Positions 1-19,400 of a stretch of DNA of 64,000 nt are shown here, in pieces. Under the pieces are notes generated by a model, which saw nothing but the letters and a program-made list of their open reading frames with translations, did not search any database and was not told where the DNA came from. The DNA is from Sorghum bicolor (taxonomy: Eukaryota; Streptophyta; Magnoliopsida; Poales; Poaceae). The position numbers and the translations under genes were made by a program. Position 1 is the first letter of the stretch. Each line of letters opens with the position of its first letter. The DNA lies in NCBI RefSeq assembly GCF_000003195.3, contig NC_012872.2, positions 56,773,695 to 56,837,694 on the forward strand, in the 5' to 3' direction.

Positions 1-983
1 CTAATTATCTTAATTAACAAAACTAAACATAGGGCTTTGAACAGGCACTATCTGCCCCCAATCCTCAAGCCCCATATGAGTCCCACCTCTTGATGCATTG
101 TGAACATTACATCAATTAATACCAGCTGATACAGGGCCTACCACTCTACTACCCATGTAGGTATAAGATACATTGTTCATGCCCTTAGACCAAGCCAACT
201 TAGCTCTACACAAAATTTATCTTGTGCATCGTGAAAGGCCCACATGACCACAAGGAACAATAACATGGATGTTTTTCAAGGAATCCTCCCTACATATTTT
301 ATTTGTGATATGGCAACTGTATATCACAACTTGTGTTTAGTTATGGGGATCAAATGGGACGGGATGATATGAAAGTGAGACGACATGGTCATTCCAAGTA
401 GACGAATGTACCTCTTAGATTCGGGGTCGAGTCGTCCTTTACAAATTGAGGGGAATGGCTCATCCTAGTTTGATGCGGCATGCAGCGGCTCGAGGAGATG
501 TGGCCTTGCGATGGCTCGGTGACACAAGGGCGTGTTGAGCTGCAGGTCAAGACGGAAGGCATGGTACGACAGTCTATTGTGGGGCTGTTAGGAAACCTGA
601 TATGTATTCTCCTGTATAATGCACGTCTATTATAACACAGTAAATAACTGTGGCGGCTGTGCATAGAAAGATTACATTCGGTTAGGATCTTGATAAGGTT
701 GTTAGACTAAGTTTTTTAGCTTGATAGCTCATCCAACCGATTGCCTTGTAAGTCGAGTATGTAATTGCTATATATATATATATATCAACACGTACACGTG
801 ATGAGCCAAGATAGACAATCATGATTCCATCTTCTTTACTTTATAGGGGCGAGTAGCACACGCGGAGAGGTGAGTATAGGCAAGCAACAACAACCCACTG
901 TGGGTTCAGAAAATATAAGATGGAGGAAATAAAAATATAAATAGAACTATAATAGGTGGAAGTAAGGCTGAACTAAAAACTCA
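1..983. other. Intergenic DNA, no gene seen
   Basis: AT-rich intergenic sequence. Short open frames exist on both strands, but none shows recognisable motifs or splice structure. A (TA)n microsatellite lies at 769-785. I see no transposon ends that I can pair. Confidence 0.6.
769..785. repeat. (TA)n microsatellite
   Basis: Uninterrupted alternating TA run of 17 bases. Confidence 0.9.
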
Positions 984-1412
984 AAGCTCATTAGCTCGTT
1001 TGGTTCGTGGCTGGCTCGGCTCAACTCAGCTCGAAGCCGAGCTAAGATTTTAACTTGTTAGCTATAACAAGCCAACTTGAGCCAACTCGTGAGCCGCTCC
1101 TCGCGAGCCAAACGAGCTATGATTCTAAAAAAACATCATAACTTATATTAGTTTTGTATTATTTTGTGTTTTTTATTTTACAAATGATTGATATGTTAAC
1201 ACATATAAAGATTTTTGTTCGATTTAAGGCTATTAGATGTATTACTTTTATATTATTACTATTACCGAGCTTTAGATAAATACAAATATTATATTTTGTG
1301 TATTTTTTATATTAAACCCGTGAGCTTTAAAGCTAGCTCGAACTTGTAAACGAGCCGAGCCAGATTAACTCATTATCTTAATGAGCCGAATCGAGCAGGC
1401 TCGTTGTCTGCT
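984..1412. repeat. Unclassified element with GAGC/GCTC inverted motifs
   Basis: Two GC-rich flanks enclose a very AT-rich core (about 1,130-1,310). The left flank contains an inverted pair: TAGCTCGTTTGGTTCG near 990 is mirrored by CGAGCCAAACGAGCTA near 1,107-1,122. The right flank (1,318-1,412) repeats the GAGCCGAGCC and GCTCG motifs. This layout is common in non-autonomous DNA elements of grasses, but I cannot define exact ends or a target-site duplication. Confidence 0.45.
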
Positions 1413-2293
1413 TAGATGGAGGCTTAGAGTATATGGGATCCACTAAAGTCTGTCGCTACTGGTGTGATAAACGACTTTATCCTGTTTCTCTATTCCTCTA
1501 ACCAAACACTAAGCTGAGATGATACAATAAAAAAACAAAGACGTGACCATTTCATCTTACATCTCCAAATCAAATATATTTACTGATCATTATCTAAAAA
1601 ACTGTCACTGACTAATATGTTCATGTGATTACAGCGGGGTGATCTTATTTCACTAACCTTTAGCAAGTTTTTTTTTGGGAAAACAACAAGGGAATTACCA
1701 TACATAAACACCCAGATAAAAGGAAAAACAGAAACGGAAAAGAAAAAGAAAAAGAAAACGCGCTAGGACCTAGGAACGCTCAGGAGCAGGAGCTACTTGC
1801 CGCACCGTGGGCGCGCCACTCCAGTAATTACAGCAAGCTCGTTGGCGCCTAGGCTTATCGCGAAAAACGTTGCAATTCCAGAGCCAAATAATCACCGCTA
1901 TCTTGCCTCGTTCAATTGCACGTGCGCTCCAGTGCCGCGCCGTCACTTCCGTCGTCTCGTCCGGCTCCTGTCGTCCGCGCGGCCGATACACACGGCGGCG
2001 GCCGCACACGCGTGGGGACCTGCCGGCAGCGCGGAGTACGCTCTGGCCCGGCGCAACTGCGCGACGTGTCAGCAAAGCAGTGGGCGCGGCCGCAAGCTGA
2101 GCGTAGAAGATCAAGCGCCGTCCTCTGGTCCACGTGTACCCCACCAACTCCATCAATTCCACACTCCGCGGGCATACGCGTAGCCCCTTGTCACTGACTG
2201 TGTGGCCCCACATTCGTTCGCCTAATATGTCAGTGACGGAATGAGAAGACGCGTACGACTAGTATGCCAACCTGATAAAGTAGGACCGGGCGC
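1413..2293. other. Upstream region of the SSP4-like gene
   Basis: From about 1,790 the sequence changes from AT-rich to strongly GC-rich. Overlapping open frames appear in several phases on both strands, as expected from GC composition rather than coding. I read it as the promoter-proximal region of the plus-strand phosphatase gene. No gene is supported here. Confidence 0.5.
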
Positions 2294-2301
2294 TATAAAT
2301 A
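2294..2301 (+). promoter_or_regulatory. Candidate TATA box of the SSP4-like gene
   Basis: The motif TATAAATA lies in GC-rich sequence about 600 bases before the putative first splice donor. It would place transcription start near 2,325. The link to the gene at 3,987-8,076 is inferred from position only. Confidence 0.45.
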
Positions 2302-2324
2302 AACGGGTGGACTCCGCCCGGCAT

Positions 2325-2904
2325 GATGAGCTACCGCATCCTCACCGTCCACGTGTACCCTCCGGGCCTACTATCCTACGCACACGGGATGAACTCTCTA
2401 CCTCCGTAACTGGCACTAGGGCCCACGCTACTCGCACCCCGCATGTCAGTGGCGAAGTAGGTTTGGAGCAGGGTAACGGGAGGCGCAGGGGCACGAAGGC
2501 GGAGTGGGGAGAGCCGCAACCCACCGTGAAAATGCAAAGCCTACAAAACTTTGCACCCTCTAGTGCGGCGTCCACGCGGGCCCGGCCTTTACGTGGCCCA
2601 GATGTCTGTGGTAGCGAACGGAGGGAGGCTAGGGATGGTGTTGGCGGACGCGGATCGGTCGCATAGATTATGTGGTGCGGGATTAGCGAGCGATCGAGCT
2701 GTCCCCTGCCTCCGCAAAGCTCTTGCCTCTTTGCGCCTTGCTAGCTTTGCTTCCCTCCTCTAGTCCTCTTCCTCGTCGCCTCTTCTCTGATTTCTTCCTG
2801 GTGTTTGCCGGAGTAAGGAAGGCTAGGCGCGAGGTGGGGGGAGGAGGGCGCTGTGCTCAGCCAGAGGTCATCATCGGCGCTACGCACGCAAGCGCGCTGC
2901 CTGG
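2325..2904 (+). other. Putative non-coding first exon (5' UTR) of the SSP4-like gene
   Basis: GC-rich segment ending at a good donor, CTGG|GTACGT (GT at 2905-2906). The next plausible acceptor, AACTGCAG at 3941-3948, lies just before the start codon. A first exon with only 5' UTR followed by a ~1 kb intron is common in plant genes. The start coordinate assumes the TATA box at 2294. An ATG at 2532 opens a short frame but shows no homology I recognise. Confidence 0.45.
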
Positions 2905-3958
2905 GTACGTATCTCTTCTCGCCTCTCTCTCTCGACCTCTGCCTGGTCTGGTCGGAGGTTTCGTCAGCACAAGCTCTTGGCTCGTCTCTCGGCCGGTCTC
3001 CGTAGTAGTATGGATGCTTGTTTTCAACTTTCGTGCGTGTGATTGAGCTGGGGACTGGGGAGGGACCGCCTCTCGTGGTGAATTTAGTGGGAATTTGTGG
3101 GGATTTTTTAGCATGAACATGAGGAGATTTCGGCGAACTGCTGAGAAACGCGGAACCGTTCTGTTTTTTCTGTGTGAAATTCAAGTCCCCAAAAGACGAT
3201 CCTGTAGTTCCAGAGTCTAAGCTCGACAGAGATGTTCGGTGAAGGTTGTTGGCCCTGGTCTCTCTTCTCCGCACTTTTTTTTCCTCCGCTCCTCGTGAGT
3301 CTGCGCTGTGATTTGCCGACGAGGAGGAGTGAAGTGAGCCCCTCTTTTTGTGATGTGATGTGATGTGAGGAATTTTACGGGGGTTTCGTTGCTGCTTTGA
3401 CGTACGGTATATATTTCGCCTCCGATTTCCCTTTTCTGTCCTTGCGAGGGAGATTTGTGATGGGTCTAAAAACGAAAAGTAGGGGAAAGGGGGGAAAAGG
3501 GAACGGAGGGCATTTGGTCACTGGTAGAGTTGTTACTTGCTGCCAGAGGATCCCAGAGTATTAGGGGGCGTTTTGCTTTGGCGAATTCACTATAACATGC
3601 TTCCGGCATGCGAGAAGTGACAACTGCTTTCGGGTTTCGAGTAGAGTATATTTGTTAACTAGTACTGTTGTTTAGTCAAAGACGCATAGCCTCTTCTTGT
3701 TTTGTTGATAATGATTACACTTTACATGACTTCCTTTGTCCACGGACTAATCCTCACAATACTAAGTGTTTGTTTTCTCATGTAGCACTGATTAGTGGCT
3801 TTCCCTCTAGAACAGATTTATTAATGATTAAGTATGTTCTTTCGACTACATTAGGTTGTAGATAATTTACTGTTTCACTTTTTCCCCACTAATGTCTTTA
3901 GTGATATCAAATGTTTCAACAGTTGGCCTTTTCCTACTGGAACTGCAGTACTTTGAAC

Positions 3959-3994
3959 ATGCTTTTTGCAAATACTTGCATTAAGGATGAATAA
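3959..3994 (+). promoter_or_regulatory. Overlapping upstream ORF (11 codons)
   Basis: If the second exon begins at 3949, its first ATG (3959) opens an 11-codon frame ending in TAA at 3992-3994. This overlaps the main start ATG at 3987 in another phase. Such an overlapping uORF would be expected to lower translation of the main frame unless leaky scanning occurs. It depends on the predicted acceptor being used. Confidence 0.4.
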
Positions 3995-6900
3995 AATGTT
4001 AAGCAACGACTGTTTAGGGACACAGGAGCCTCATACATTTTGCAAGACCACTGAAATATTGGAACATTCACACCCTCAAGAGGTTACACCCGATAAAACA
4101 GCGGCGGGGTCAACGCTAATAAGTCATCAAAATGGTAAAGTCTGCATAGTCTCCAGTCTCATCCACCTAGCTAGATTCATTTCAATCTTTCCTACTTTCA
4201 GTCTATTATGTTCTTTATATGGTCAAAGCAGCTCCACGAAAGATAATCTGTCTTCTATGCTATAGGCTGCACCTTCATAGTCTGTAACTCTGTGTAAATA
4301 CACTACCTGGAATGAAAAAAACTCAGTTCTGGCCATGTTACCGGTACTGAGTACTGACACTACTGATATTTTGACTAAACAGTATTTTGTAACATGAAAG
4401 GAGACGTACTTTTCTTATCCGGCTACAGAAACAGCCTAGCATCCATATACGATTAATCCTGCTATCTTCAGCCAAGATGAAAAATACTGTTCTAAGCTCA
4501 CAGAAAGATTAAATTAATCAGAACACAAAGTTTCACTAAGAAGTTTTAGTCGTCTTCAGGAAATCGTCAAGTTGGAGTTTCACTTGAATTTTTAAAAATA
4601 TCCACATCTTTATTTTATTCAGAAGAGGGAAATGTCAATTTGAGAGCTGACCCATTTGTGGCTTGTAAGGTAGGACCGGAAGCATCTTTTGTTGTGTCAA
4701 AGTAGAAAAGAGAATGTTCTAGTTTGTGTGTTAAATTAAAATGATGGTAGGTGAATTAATATATCGTGAAGTCGTCTAAGATACAGGTTTTTGTTGTTCT
4801 TCATATTGCAATATGCTGCACAAGTTGTTGTTATAAATGTCATGATGCTGGTACAGTGGTACTGCATAACATTAGTTTTATTATTGTGAGTTTATTTTTT
4901 TTTATAAAAGAAAGAATTACAGTGAATGTTTTGTCCTGGTCACAAAAATTCAAGTTTGAATAAATCTGTGCACCCTCTTCCCCTCCCAAAGTTATCAACT
5001 TTATCTTCTGTTCTAGAATCTAGGGCCGACAGCCCAAAATTAGTTGGGTACAGCATTACTGTATGGCTTATATTACACTAATCCATATTTAGGGTATGTA
5101 CTGAGATGCACTTTCACAAGCACGTGGAGATTTGAACTTGATCTGGGAAAACATAATTTAGCATATTTATTAGTACCAATTTTATTTAGTAGCTTATTGC
5201 TGGACTGCAAGAATGTGTTACAACTTTTTTCTTCCTTCCCTTTTTGCAGTGTGCTGCACTGCTGAAGTATCAGGGGAAAACACGGAAATCATGGAAATCA
5301 GCTTATTGCATGATGAATCTGATGCAGGAACTACCAGTTTGCTACCACTGCCATTGTTGTCCTATAGTCCAAGATCAATGGTAATTAACCTTTATTTTCC
5401 TTTCAGAAGGTTCCTGAGGACAGCAGCATAGTTGCATCGCTAAAGTTTAGTTCTCTCTCCATAGTGGCTTCTGCTTCCTGGGAGCAAGTTATCTGAGTAA
5501 CTGAGTTCTTACTCTAGTCTCAAAAATGGAAGAAGAATGGAAAAAGAAAACACAAACCAGCCTTGACACAACACCATGCATAGTAATAATAATTATTATC
5601 AACCAACCACAAAGCCCAGTTCTTGAGCTTTGTATTGGTTCCAGCTAATACCAAAGCAGCTGTGTTTAGATTCTCAAACAACTTCCCTCAATCAAATCAT
5701 TTTGGATTTAGTTCTCTTAGATTTTCTTTCTATGAGTATTTAATAAACTATATCGTGAAAAGCTTCAGTAATTTTTAGAATTATTTTTGCTGGTAAAGAA
5801 AAGTTGAAACTCATAAAAAACCACATTTTAAATTTTGAAATGCGCTGTTTGACAAATATTATATTTGGAAATAACAAAAGCATTAGGATGAGGTAGGACA
5901 AAGCCAATTACAGTCTTCAGTTCTTAAACTCGCAATGCTCTAACAAGCACTGAGATTTGTCAGACCAGTATTTGTGATTGCAAATTATAAAACTCTGCTC
6001 TATAACTAACTCTGCAACTCAAATAGTTTGGTAATAATGGTCTGATTTGTCATAATGCAGCTGCTAGTGCTCTCGATTATCAAGCTGTGAGCGCTCTGCT
6101 TAGAAACAATAGTGTATCAGTAGAAGTGAGTGGGACGATCTTTCTTAGCATGGATGCATCATCATGTAATTTCCTACAGAACTGCATCTTTGTTTCATTG
6201 TGTTTTGAGATGTTATGCAATATTGAATACTAAACCTATTACAAAATATTTTTCAGGTTCCTATACAAGTACCATCGTCATCAGACCTTGAGAGTATCCT
6301 TTCGCCAGATCCAATCTATAGTGATCTTCAGTTGAAAGAGATAAACTACAATGCTGCAGGTAACACGGCTTAGCTTCCAAGTTTTCTGTGTTAACTAGAT
6401 TTCAGTTGTCTATGCATTTACATTTCCGTATTGTATGTCTTGGTTGCTTTGACATTTCTACTTTTTATCAGTTTGTCTTTTTTTAGCTCATCCAATTATT
6501 GGCCAACTATCTGATAGTTGGTTGCTGAAAGCCCTGATTATTCTTTATTGACTTTTCTTTTATTTATCTGTCAATTGCAGCAATGGATGAAAGCACTGAG
6601 TTCCTTCACCTGATTCTTAGTGGCAATGATGAAGGATACAATACCACAACTGAATTACAAGTTTGGGATGTTCTGGACTTCTATGTCTCAGAAAACTTTT
6701 CTGCTCTCCAATTTGATAGTTTGATGGGTTTTACAAATGAAGTTAGTACTTCCTACAATGATTGTATGAATTTAGTTGACATGGTAGAGCGGCCCGTGGC
6801 TCGTCTGTCTCTAGATGATACACCAAAACCAAGTAACAGTGATGATGCGGTTCCGGCAGACAATGTCGCAATGGACCCTGATGAGACATCCTTATACCTT

Positions 6901-8076
6901 CAGACAAAACCAACAGATTCAGAAACAGAAAGTAGTTCTGCTGCAGGTGATGTTGAAACTGAATATCTAGATCAAAAGCTACTTTCTAGATGTCTGCCTG
7001 ATTTAATGGATGTTGACTCGCCCAACCGCTTACTGAAAACACCAGTGAGAACAAAACATGTGACTCTTGTGCTTGATTTGGACGGTGAGCAGCACTAATT
7101 TCTCATGGAATATTAATTTTGAGTATGTCTTTTAATTTATGGTACTTTTCAGTATCTGTTCACTAGCTACTGGCATGTTATCATTATTTTTCAGTTAATA
7201 TTTTATGTTATTTGCCTGTCATGAACAGGAATTTTATGTTATTTTTCAGTTGTAATACAAACATTTTTACTCCAATATATTCTTTGTACGATAGTCTAAT
7301 GGTTTCTCATCTGCAGAGACTCTTGTACATTCAACATTGGATCACTGCGACAATGCTGATTTTACCCTAGAAGTTTTCTTTAATATGAAAAATCACACAG
7401 TGTATGTGAGAAAAAGGCCTTACCTGAAAATGTTTCTTGAGAAGGTTGCTCAGATGTTTGAGGTCGTCATTTTCACAGCTAGTCAGAGAATCTATGCTGA
7501 GCAACTTATAGATAAACTTGATCCTGATGGAAAATATATCTCACGGCGTATTTATCGTGAATCTTGTATATTCTCTGACGGTTGCTATACAAAGGACCTG
7601 ACAATTCTGAGGATCGACTTGGCAAAAGTTGCAATAGTTGACAATACTCCACAGGTACAATCCCTTTCCAATATATAAGGTTTATGCTTTTATCTGTTTC
7701 CCTTTTGGTTACTTGATCTCTGGTAAGTCTAGTCTGTCACTATATACTGTGATATCTTGGTCTCCTGGGCCTCCTGGCATGTAGCTATTTCCTTCTGAAC
7801 TAGAGGTGGCAAGAAACTAAACTATCTTTTCATCAGAGCCCTTTTTGCATACTATATATAATATATTCATTATTTTTTGTTGATTAATTGAAGCATTTCT
7901 TTGTCCAGGTTTTCCAGTTGCAAGTGGATAACGGCATACCAATTAAGAGCTGGTTTGATGACCCCTCAGATCAGGAATTGATCGAGTTACTCCCTTTCCT
8001 GGAGAGCCTTGTGGATTCAGAGGACGTGAGGCCAATAATTTCGAAGACCTTTCATGACAAACTTGAGCAGAATTAG
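3987..8076 (+). CDS. SSP4: SCP1-like small phosphatase (SSP4 type), HAD/NIF domain, CTD-phosphatase-like
   Basis: Predicted serine phosphatase of the FCP1/SCP (NLI-interacting factor) family. Family members dephosphorylate the RNA polymerase II C-terminal domain or related nuclear substrates. Exons I support are 3987-4134, 5250-5380, 6061-6125, 6257-6359, 6581-7084, 7317-7654 and 7909-8076. The catalytic motif DLDETLVHS is split by the intron after 7084 (phase 1). Downstream the domain keeps VYVRKRP, IFTAS, RIYRESC, KDLT and the VAIVDNTPQ block, and ends with [19 protein letters not shown]. The N-terminal exons match the plant SSP4/SSP4b layout ([34 protein letters not shown]). One problem remains: exon 2 ends in phase 0, while the exon at 6061 needs one carried-over base, so a small exon or alternative donor between 5,380 and 6,061 is missing from my model. 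The length is about 485 residues, as in the family. The start at 3987 lies a few codons downstream of where homologues start. Confidence 0.85.
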
Positions 8077-8315
8077 TTTAGGAGGCATACAGATGTATCA
8101 TCGAGTGAACCTGTCGCTGAAGTTAGCTTCGCTCCACATGGTGCAGGCCATTCTTGGGAAGTTAGGTATAGGATCAAGATTCACCATTTATGTTATGTTA
8201 GCTGTTACAAATAGCAAGCATAAACTGCGGGTTGTCGATGAAAATGGCTTGTATATGTATGTCCCTTTGGGTTTCCGTGTCACAGATCATTGTACAGAGA
8301 CGAACAATAGTGCTG

Positions 8316-8321
8316 AATAAA
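8316..8321 (+). terminator. Poly(A) signal of the SSP4-like gene
   Basis: AATAAA lies 240 bases after the TAG stop at 8074-8076, the usual distance for a plant 3' UTR. It is inferred to serve the phosphatase gene. Confidence 0.55.
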
Positions 8322-9266
8322 GTGATCTGAGTGCAATTTTGCTCATGAGGACGCCTCAAGCAGAGTCATGCTTCTGTTTATAATAACGTGAATCCCAGTC
8401 AAAACTCGTGGAGCTAGGATATTTTTTGCCGGGATTTGATGAATGTTCGTGGGTTAATTTCTCCGTTTAGTAACCAGAGCCTAGTGATCTGATTTTATCA
8501 TGTTTCATGAGAATTAGAAATTCCTTTACAACTCCTGAAGCAATCGTTGTTGTCACTATGACCTTACGTTGCTTGAAAGCGATGCCAAGACGGAACTGGT
8601 CGTTGCAGATGACGCTTTCTGTTTCCGTGTCCAATTGACTATATGTAGTATTTTGATAACCTGGGATAGACAGCTCAACGGAAACAAGCGAATGCTCTAG
8701 TTTTACCTACAGATTATTACGACACTGCACCTAATATAGTTCAAGATTAGTGAGCAACATGTTCTTGGAGCTAGTTCAAGATCGATCTGCAAACATTCAT
8801 ACCAAGCAAATTTTTGCTATATCTTGCATCTTTCTTAAGTAATTCTGGTGTAGCACGTTGATTGATATATGAGAAACATCTCTATACAATATTTAAAACG
8901 TTAATGTTCCTTCCTTTCCCTTCTGCCTCCTCGCTCTAGAAAAGAAATTGGCGCCTAAATTTGCCCAGATTACAAGCCGCTGGAGTACCCTTCAGTGTGC
9001 AACCAAGGGCACACTTCTCAAGCACAGGCAGATACTAGCTGGTGCCCTAAATAGAACAAACATGTTGACACGCTTCACGCCGCCGATGGTGGTTCCTGTT
9101 TTCCTGACCACGCAGGAAAACCCTGTATTGCTCTGCACTCTAAACTTGGCAGCATCCAGCCAAAGGTTTGATTGGCCGCTTCATTATCGATGTTTAGCCA
9201 CCTGAAGGCAGCATAGCTCCAACAAAGGCACGTAGGATTCACCATAACTCGGCCATGATCCGGTCA
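8322..9266. other. Intergenic gap between convergent genes
   Basis: The phosphatase (plus strand) and MAP kinase (minus strand) end toward each other, with 1,190 bases between stop codons. The right part should be 3' UTR of the kinase. I see no clear AATAAA on the minus strand. A plus-strand open frame at 8,948-9,205 shows no motif and probably lies inside this 3' UTR. Confidence 0.5.
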
Positions 9267-15671
<6,405 letters not shown>

Positions 15672-16420
15672 CTCGCCGGCCCCCGGATCTCGCACGGAAC
15701 CTCCTCAGAAAACGCCGTAGCAGCCGGCAAGGAAGGACAGCGAGCTCGGTTGGCTGGCTGGCTGGCCACCTCCGAGTGGAATCAATCCCAAAGCGATGCG
15801 ACGGTCAGGCACACGGCATTGGCTCGCGTCTAGGGCGAACGAAGGCAGACACGCCGCTGGGCGCCCCCGCGCGTCGGGCGGGCGGATCGGCCAGAGCGAG
15901 AAGACGGCGGACAAGGAAGGCGGGCCCCCCCCGGGGAGACCCTAACCCTGGCTGGCGACGCCGGCGCGCAGGGCAGGGCTAGGGCTCCCTCCCTCTCTCT
16001 CTCCTCCTCCTCCTCCTCCTCCTCGTCGTCGTGGTCCGCACGAGCGCTCCGGGGAGGGGGGGGAATAGAGAGAGAGGAGGACCGAGGACGGGTGGTGGTG
16101 CGTGTGGGCTCTCACCTCTCAAGCTCGTTTCGCTGTGTTTTGTTGCCATGAATCTAGGGGAGGGGAGGGTCTCGCTTTGGACGGGATTGCCCCCGGTTGG
16201 CCGCCCGTCGTGGGTCAGCTGGGTCGCGTGCGCCGTGCGGTGGGTCGCCGGGTTTGGCAGCCCTCCGATCCGCATCGGAGGCATCACAGCGCGCGTCTGA
16301 CCTGACCTGGCCCCATTTATGGGCAGCATCAAAGGAGAGACGAAGGCTAGGCGGGTTAATGGTGAGCGGTCAGTAATGGGAGGGATGCGCTCAGTCTTAT
16401 CCGCCTATATTTAAGGCAGG
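15672..16420 (-). promoter_or_regulatory. 5' UTR and promoter region of the MPK20-type kinase
   Basis: GC-rich sequence upstream of the kinase start. On the minus strand it contains a purine tract of GAG and GA repeats (15,985-16,025), the kind bound by plant GAGA/BPC factors and frequent in 5' UTRs. A weak TATA-like AT block, TTAAATATAG on the minus strand, lies near 16,407-16,416. The transcription start cannot be fixed from sequence alone. Confidence 0.45.
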
Positions 16421-19400
16421 TCGATCCTTTATTTTACGAAACTGGATCAATTTTTCTCTTAGCATTTATTATTTGTCTTGCTCTCTCTATCCATAAAAAA
16501 TATAATTAGGTCAGTCTCAGTGGAGATTTCACCAGGATGTCATGCACATTTATTAGAGCGTCATGTCAGCAAAACTGCACTTTTTGCATGAAACGAAGAG
16601 GAGAGAGAAGGAAGTACGCTGGCGTTGTTTCCCACGCGGTGAAACAGAATGAAATCCCCACCGAGGACTAAATCGTTTCACCATCTTGCATGTGATCCAA
16701 TCATTTTGCAGTAATTAAATGATTTGCCCAGCCTTGGAAACATCAAGGAGAAACTCATGCATTGTGGAGGTTGTTTCATTTTTCGTTTCATTGATGTTCC
16801 GTCAGCAGATTTATTTTGGAAACAGTGCATTGAAACGGGCCATTGAGACTGACCTTATAGAAATCATGTCGGTCAATAACCAAATTTATAACAAATAGTA
16901 TTGATATTTATGTCTTAAAATTTATGATGAAAATATATTCTATAATAATCTAATGATACTTATTTTGTAAAAAAAATGTTAGTCGTCAAAGTTTAAATTG
17001 GTTGACTCCTCGATAAGTGATAATTGCATTCTTTTTGTGAATGAGCTTTGTCCCCTATGTGTGTCGTTCTAGGAGTATTAGAGGTTGTCTAGATTCACAC
17101 AACCTTGAATGCATTTGTACACATCAAGTTTAGTTAATTTTTGCTACACTTAGTACACAACCAAAACGAAAGAGGGACCGGGGCTGGTGAATGTTGTGTT
17201 TCAAAGTCTGTTTGGTTGAAGTCTGAGTGGAAAAATTGCAATGAGTTGTGACATGTAAGCAAACTAATAGTCGCTCGATTGAAACAGCTATGGAATTGTA
17301 GGTTTGGTAAATAATGAGAGATTGTATATATAAATTGGATCATAAAACATTGTGTTGTTCATTGATTCATACGTAAATGGCCATTTTAGAAAGGAAACTT
17401 CATTTTTCTAAGTTTTGCATCAGTATTAAGACATGGTCCACGTAGACACAAGATAGCATCTTACACTAAGGATTTAACTGATAGGGTTGTTGAATAGGGT
17501 TTCCTAAGTTTTGCATCAGCATTAAGACATGGTCCACATAGACACAAAGATAGCATCTTGCACTAAGGATTTAACCGATAGGGTTGCTGAACAGACGGTG
17601 CCAGTCATTGTCGAGACAAGCACAACCTCCCCTAGGATGAGCGCCACACCTCTATCCTCGGACGAGCATTGCTCCTAGGACAAAGCGTGTGGTTGTTATT
17701 GTTTGCGTTAGGGAGGAAAGGAAGTGGGGCACCTAGGAGCACCGCCAAAGTAGGGTGCCTAGCTATGGTATGGAAGCAAGCGCCTCTACACCGCTTGTAC
17801 TCCCAGGGAGATGACCGTCACGATGAGCCACAGGAAAAAGGCTTGCCAAATAGGTTGGCCACTTAAGACTCTAGGGTGACCTAGAGATACAGCATTGCCA
17901 GCCTTATACCTAACGTATGTGTGTGCGCTATTGAGTGGAACGAGGGAGAGCCTCTATAACGAAGTTGAAGGGGGAAACATTAGAGGGGCCTGAGGGGGCA
18001 CCTAACCAATGGCAGGCTAGTAATTTTGTGAAAGTTGATGATTCCACGATCGAAGGAAGGAGGGGAGAAGGCGCTACAAGATTCGTAGTACTAGATAGAA
18101 AATAGCTTTTCCCTAGAAGCAGGTACAGGAAACCCATTTTTTTGATTGGTTTTCACTTTTTAGTAGCAAAAGTACTAAACAAAAATCCAACCAAACACGC
18201 CATCAATTTTTGTGCATTTGTGGAGCTGATGAATGTCTTGTGTTCAACCGTGAGAGATTTTCTAGACACAATAATAACAGCGTAATAATAATAAGCTAAT
18301 TAACACCCATATAAATACACTACTGTAAATGATTAAACAAGACAAGCCACTACCACAACAACAAGAAAAACCACAAAGCCTCACACTCATGGCCATGGGA
18401 GTGTTAGTCTAAATGTTAAAACAAATTAAATAGTTATCCACCGTTTAACTATTTATTCGGGCTAAATGACTATTTAAATGGACTAAACGGTGATTAAATA
18501 GAGTAAATAATTGATTAAACGGACACGATAAACCATTGTGTAGCGTTTACTCAATTTGTACACAGGCTCAATGGCTATGTACACGAACAACATGTTCGAC
18601 TGGCTTTTCAGCAACACTGTGGCTGCTTTTGTCCATCTGTGGCGAAATGTGACCCTAGTGGCATGCACAAAGGAGAGGCTCACATTTGTGATGCCTTCAA
18701 CTAATACAGATTTAAGGTCCAGCCATCTAGAACATTTGCTTGGATTTATTGTCATCAAACAGTATTACTATATTTTTTTTCCTTTAGTAACGAATGCTGT
18801 AGACCTTGGAGGCTTGAAATATGTCAAAAACAACTCTGTTTGTGCATATGGTGCATATGCATATATTGGCCATGCTTAGGCTTGCATGGGCTTTGAAAAA
18901 TTCTAGCTCTGTGACCATCTATATATCGCACTACAACTGTAAATCCGGTTTATATGTGTTTTTAAACCAAAAATATAACCCTAGGAGATGAGGATCTTAA
19001 TCATATATAAGTAGGGAGTATAAGGATGAGCATAGGATGATAGGTGTTGCTATTATCGACAACAATATGTAGAGTGGAAGTTTTATCCGAAATCTCCTCT
19101 TCCTTGGCCGACCACTGCAACAACAGATATAACCAAGTGAGCATTGTCCTTGAGGTAACAATAATTAGGGCAAGCCGCTAGCAGGAAAGGCACTATTATG
19201 CTAATCAAGTCGCAGATGTGCATGACTCGTCAATGTAGGCCCTATTTAGAACCTCTACCTAATGGGTGAATATTGACCTATTTACCCCTTTCTTACTCCC
19301 TCCATCCCCATTTACTGATTCTTCTAAGGCTGTCGAGGCAGGGATGCTGATCGCACAGTGTGAGAACCCCCTCCAACGGTGTCTGTCATGGGTAGATCTT

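Noticed and set aside
2241..2666. Protein-coding first exon starting at 2241 or 2532 for the phosphatase gene
   Set aside because: Homologues start at the exon near 3,987, and the GC-rich upstream frames show no similarity and overlap antisense frames.
8948..9205. Small plus-strand gene between the convergent genes
   Set aside because: No motif, and it probably lies in the antisense of the kinase 3' UTR.
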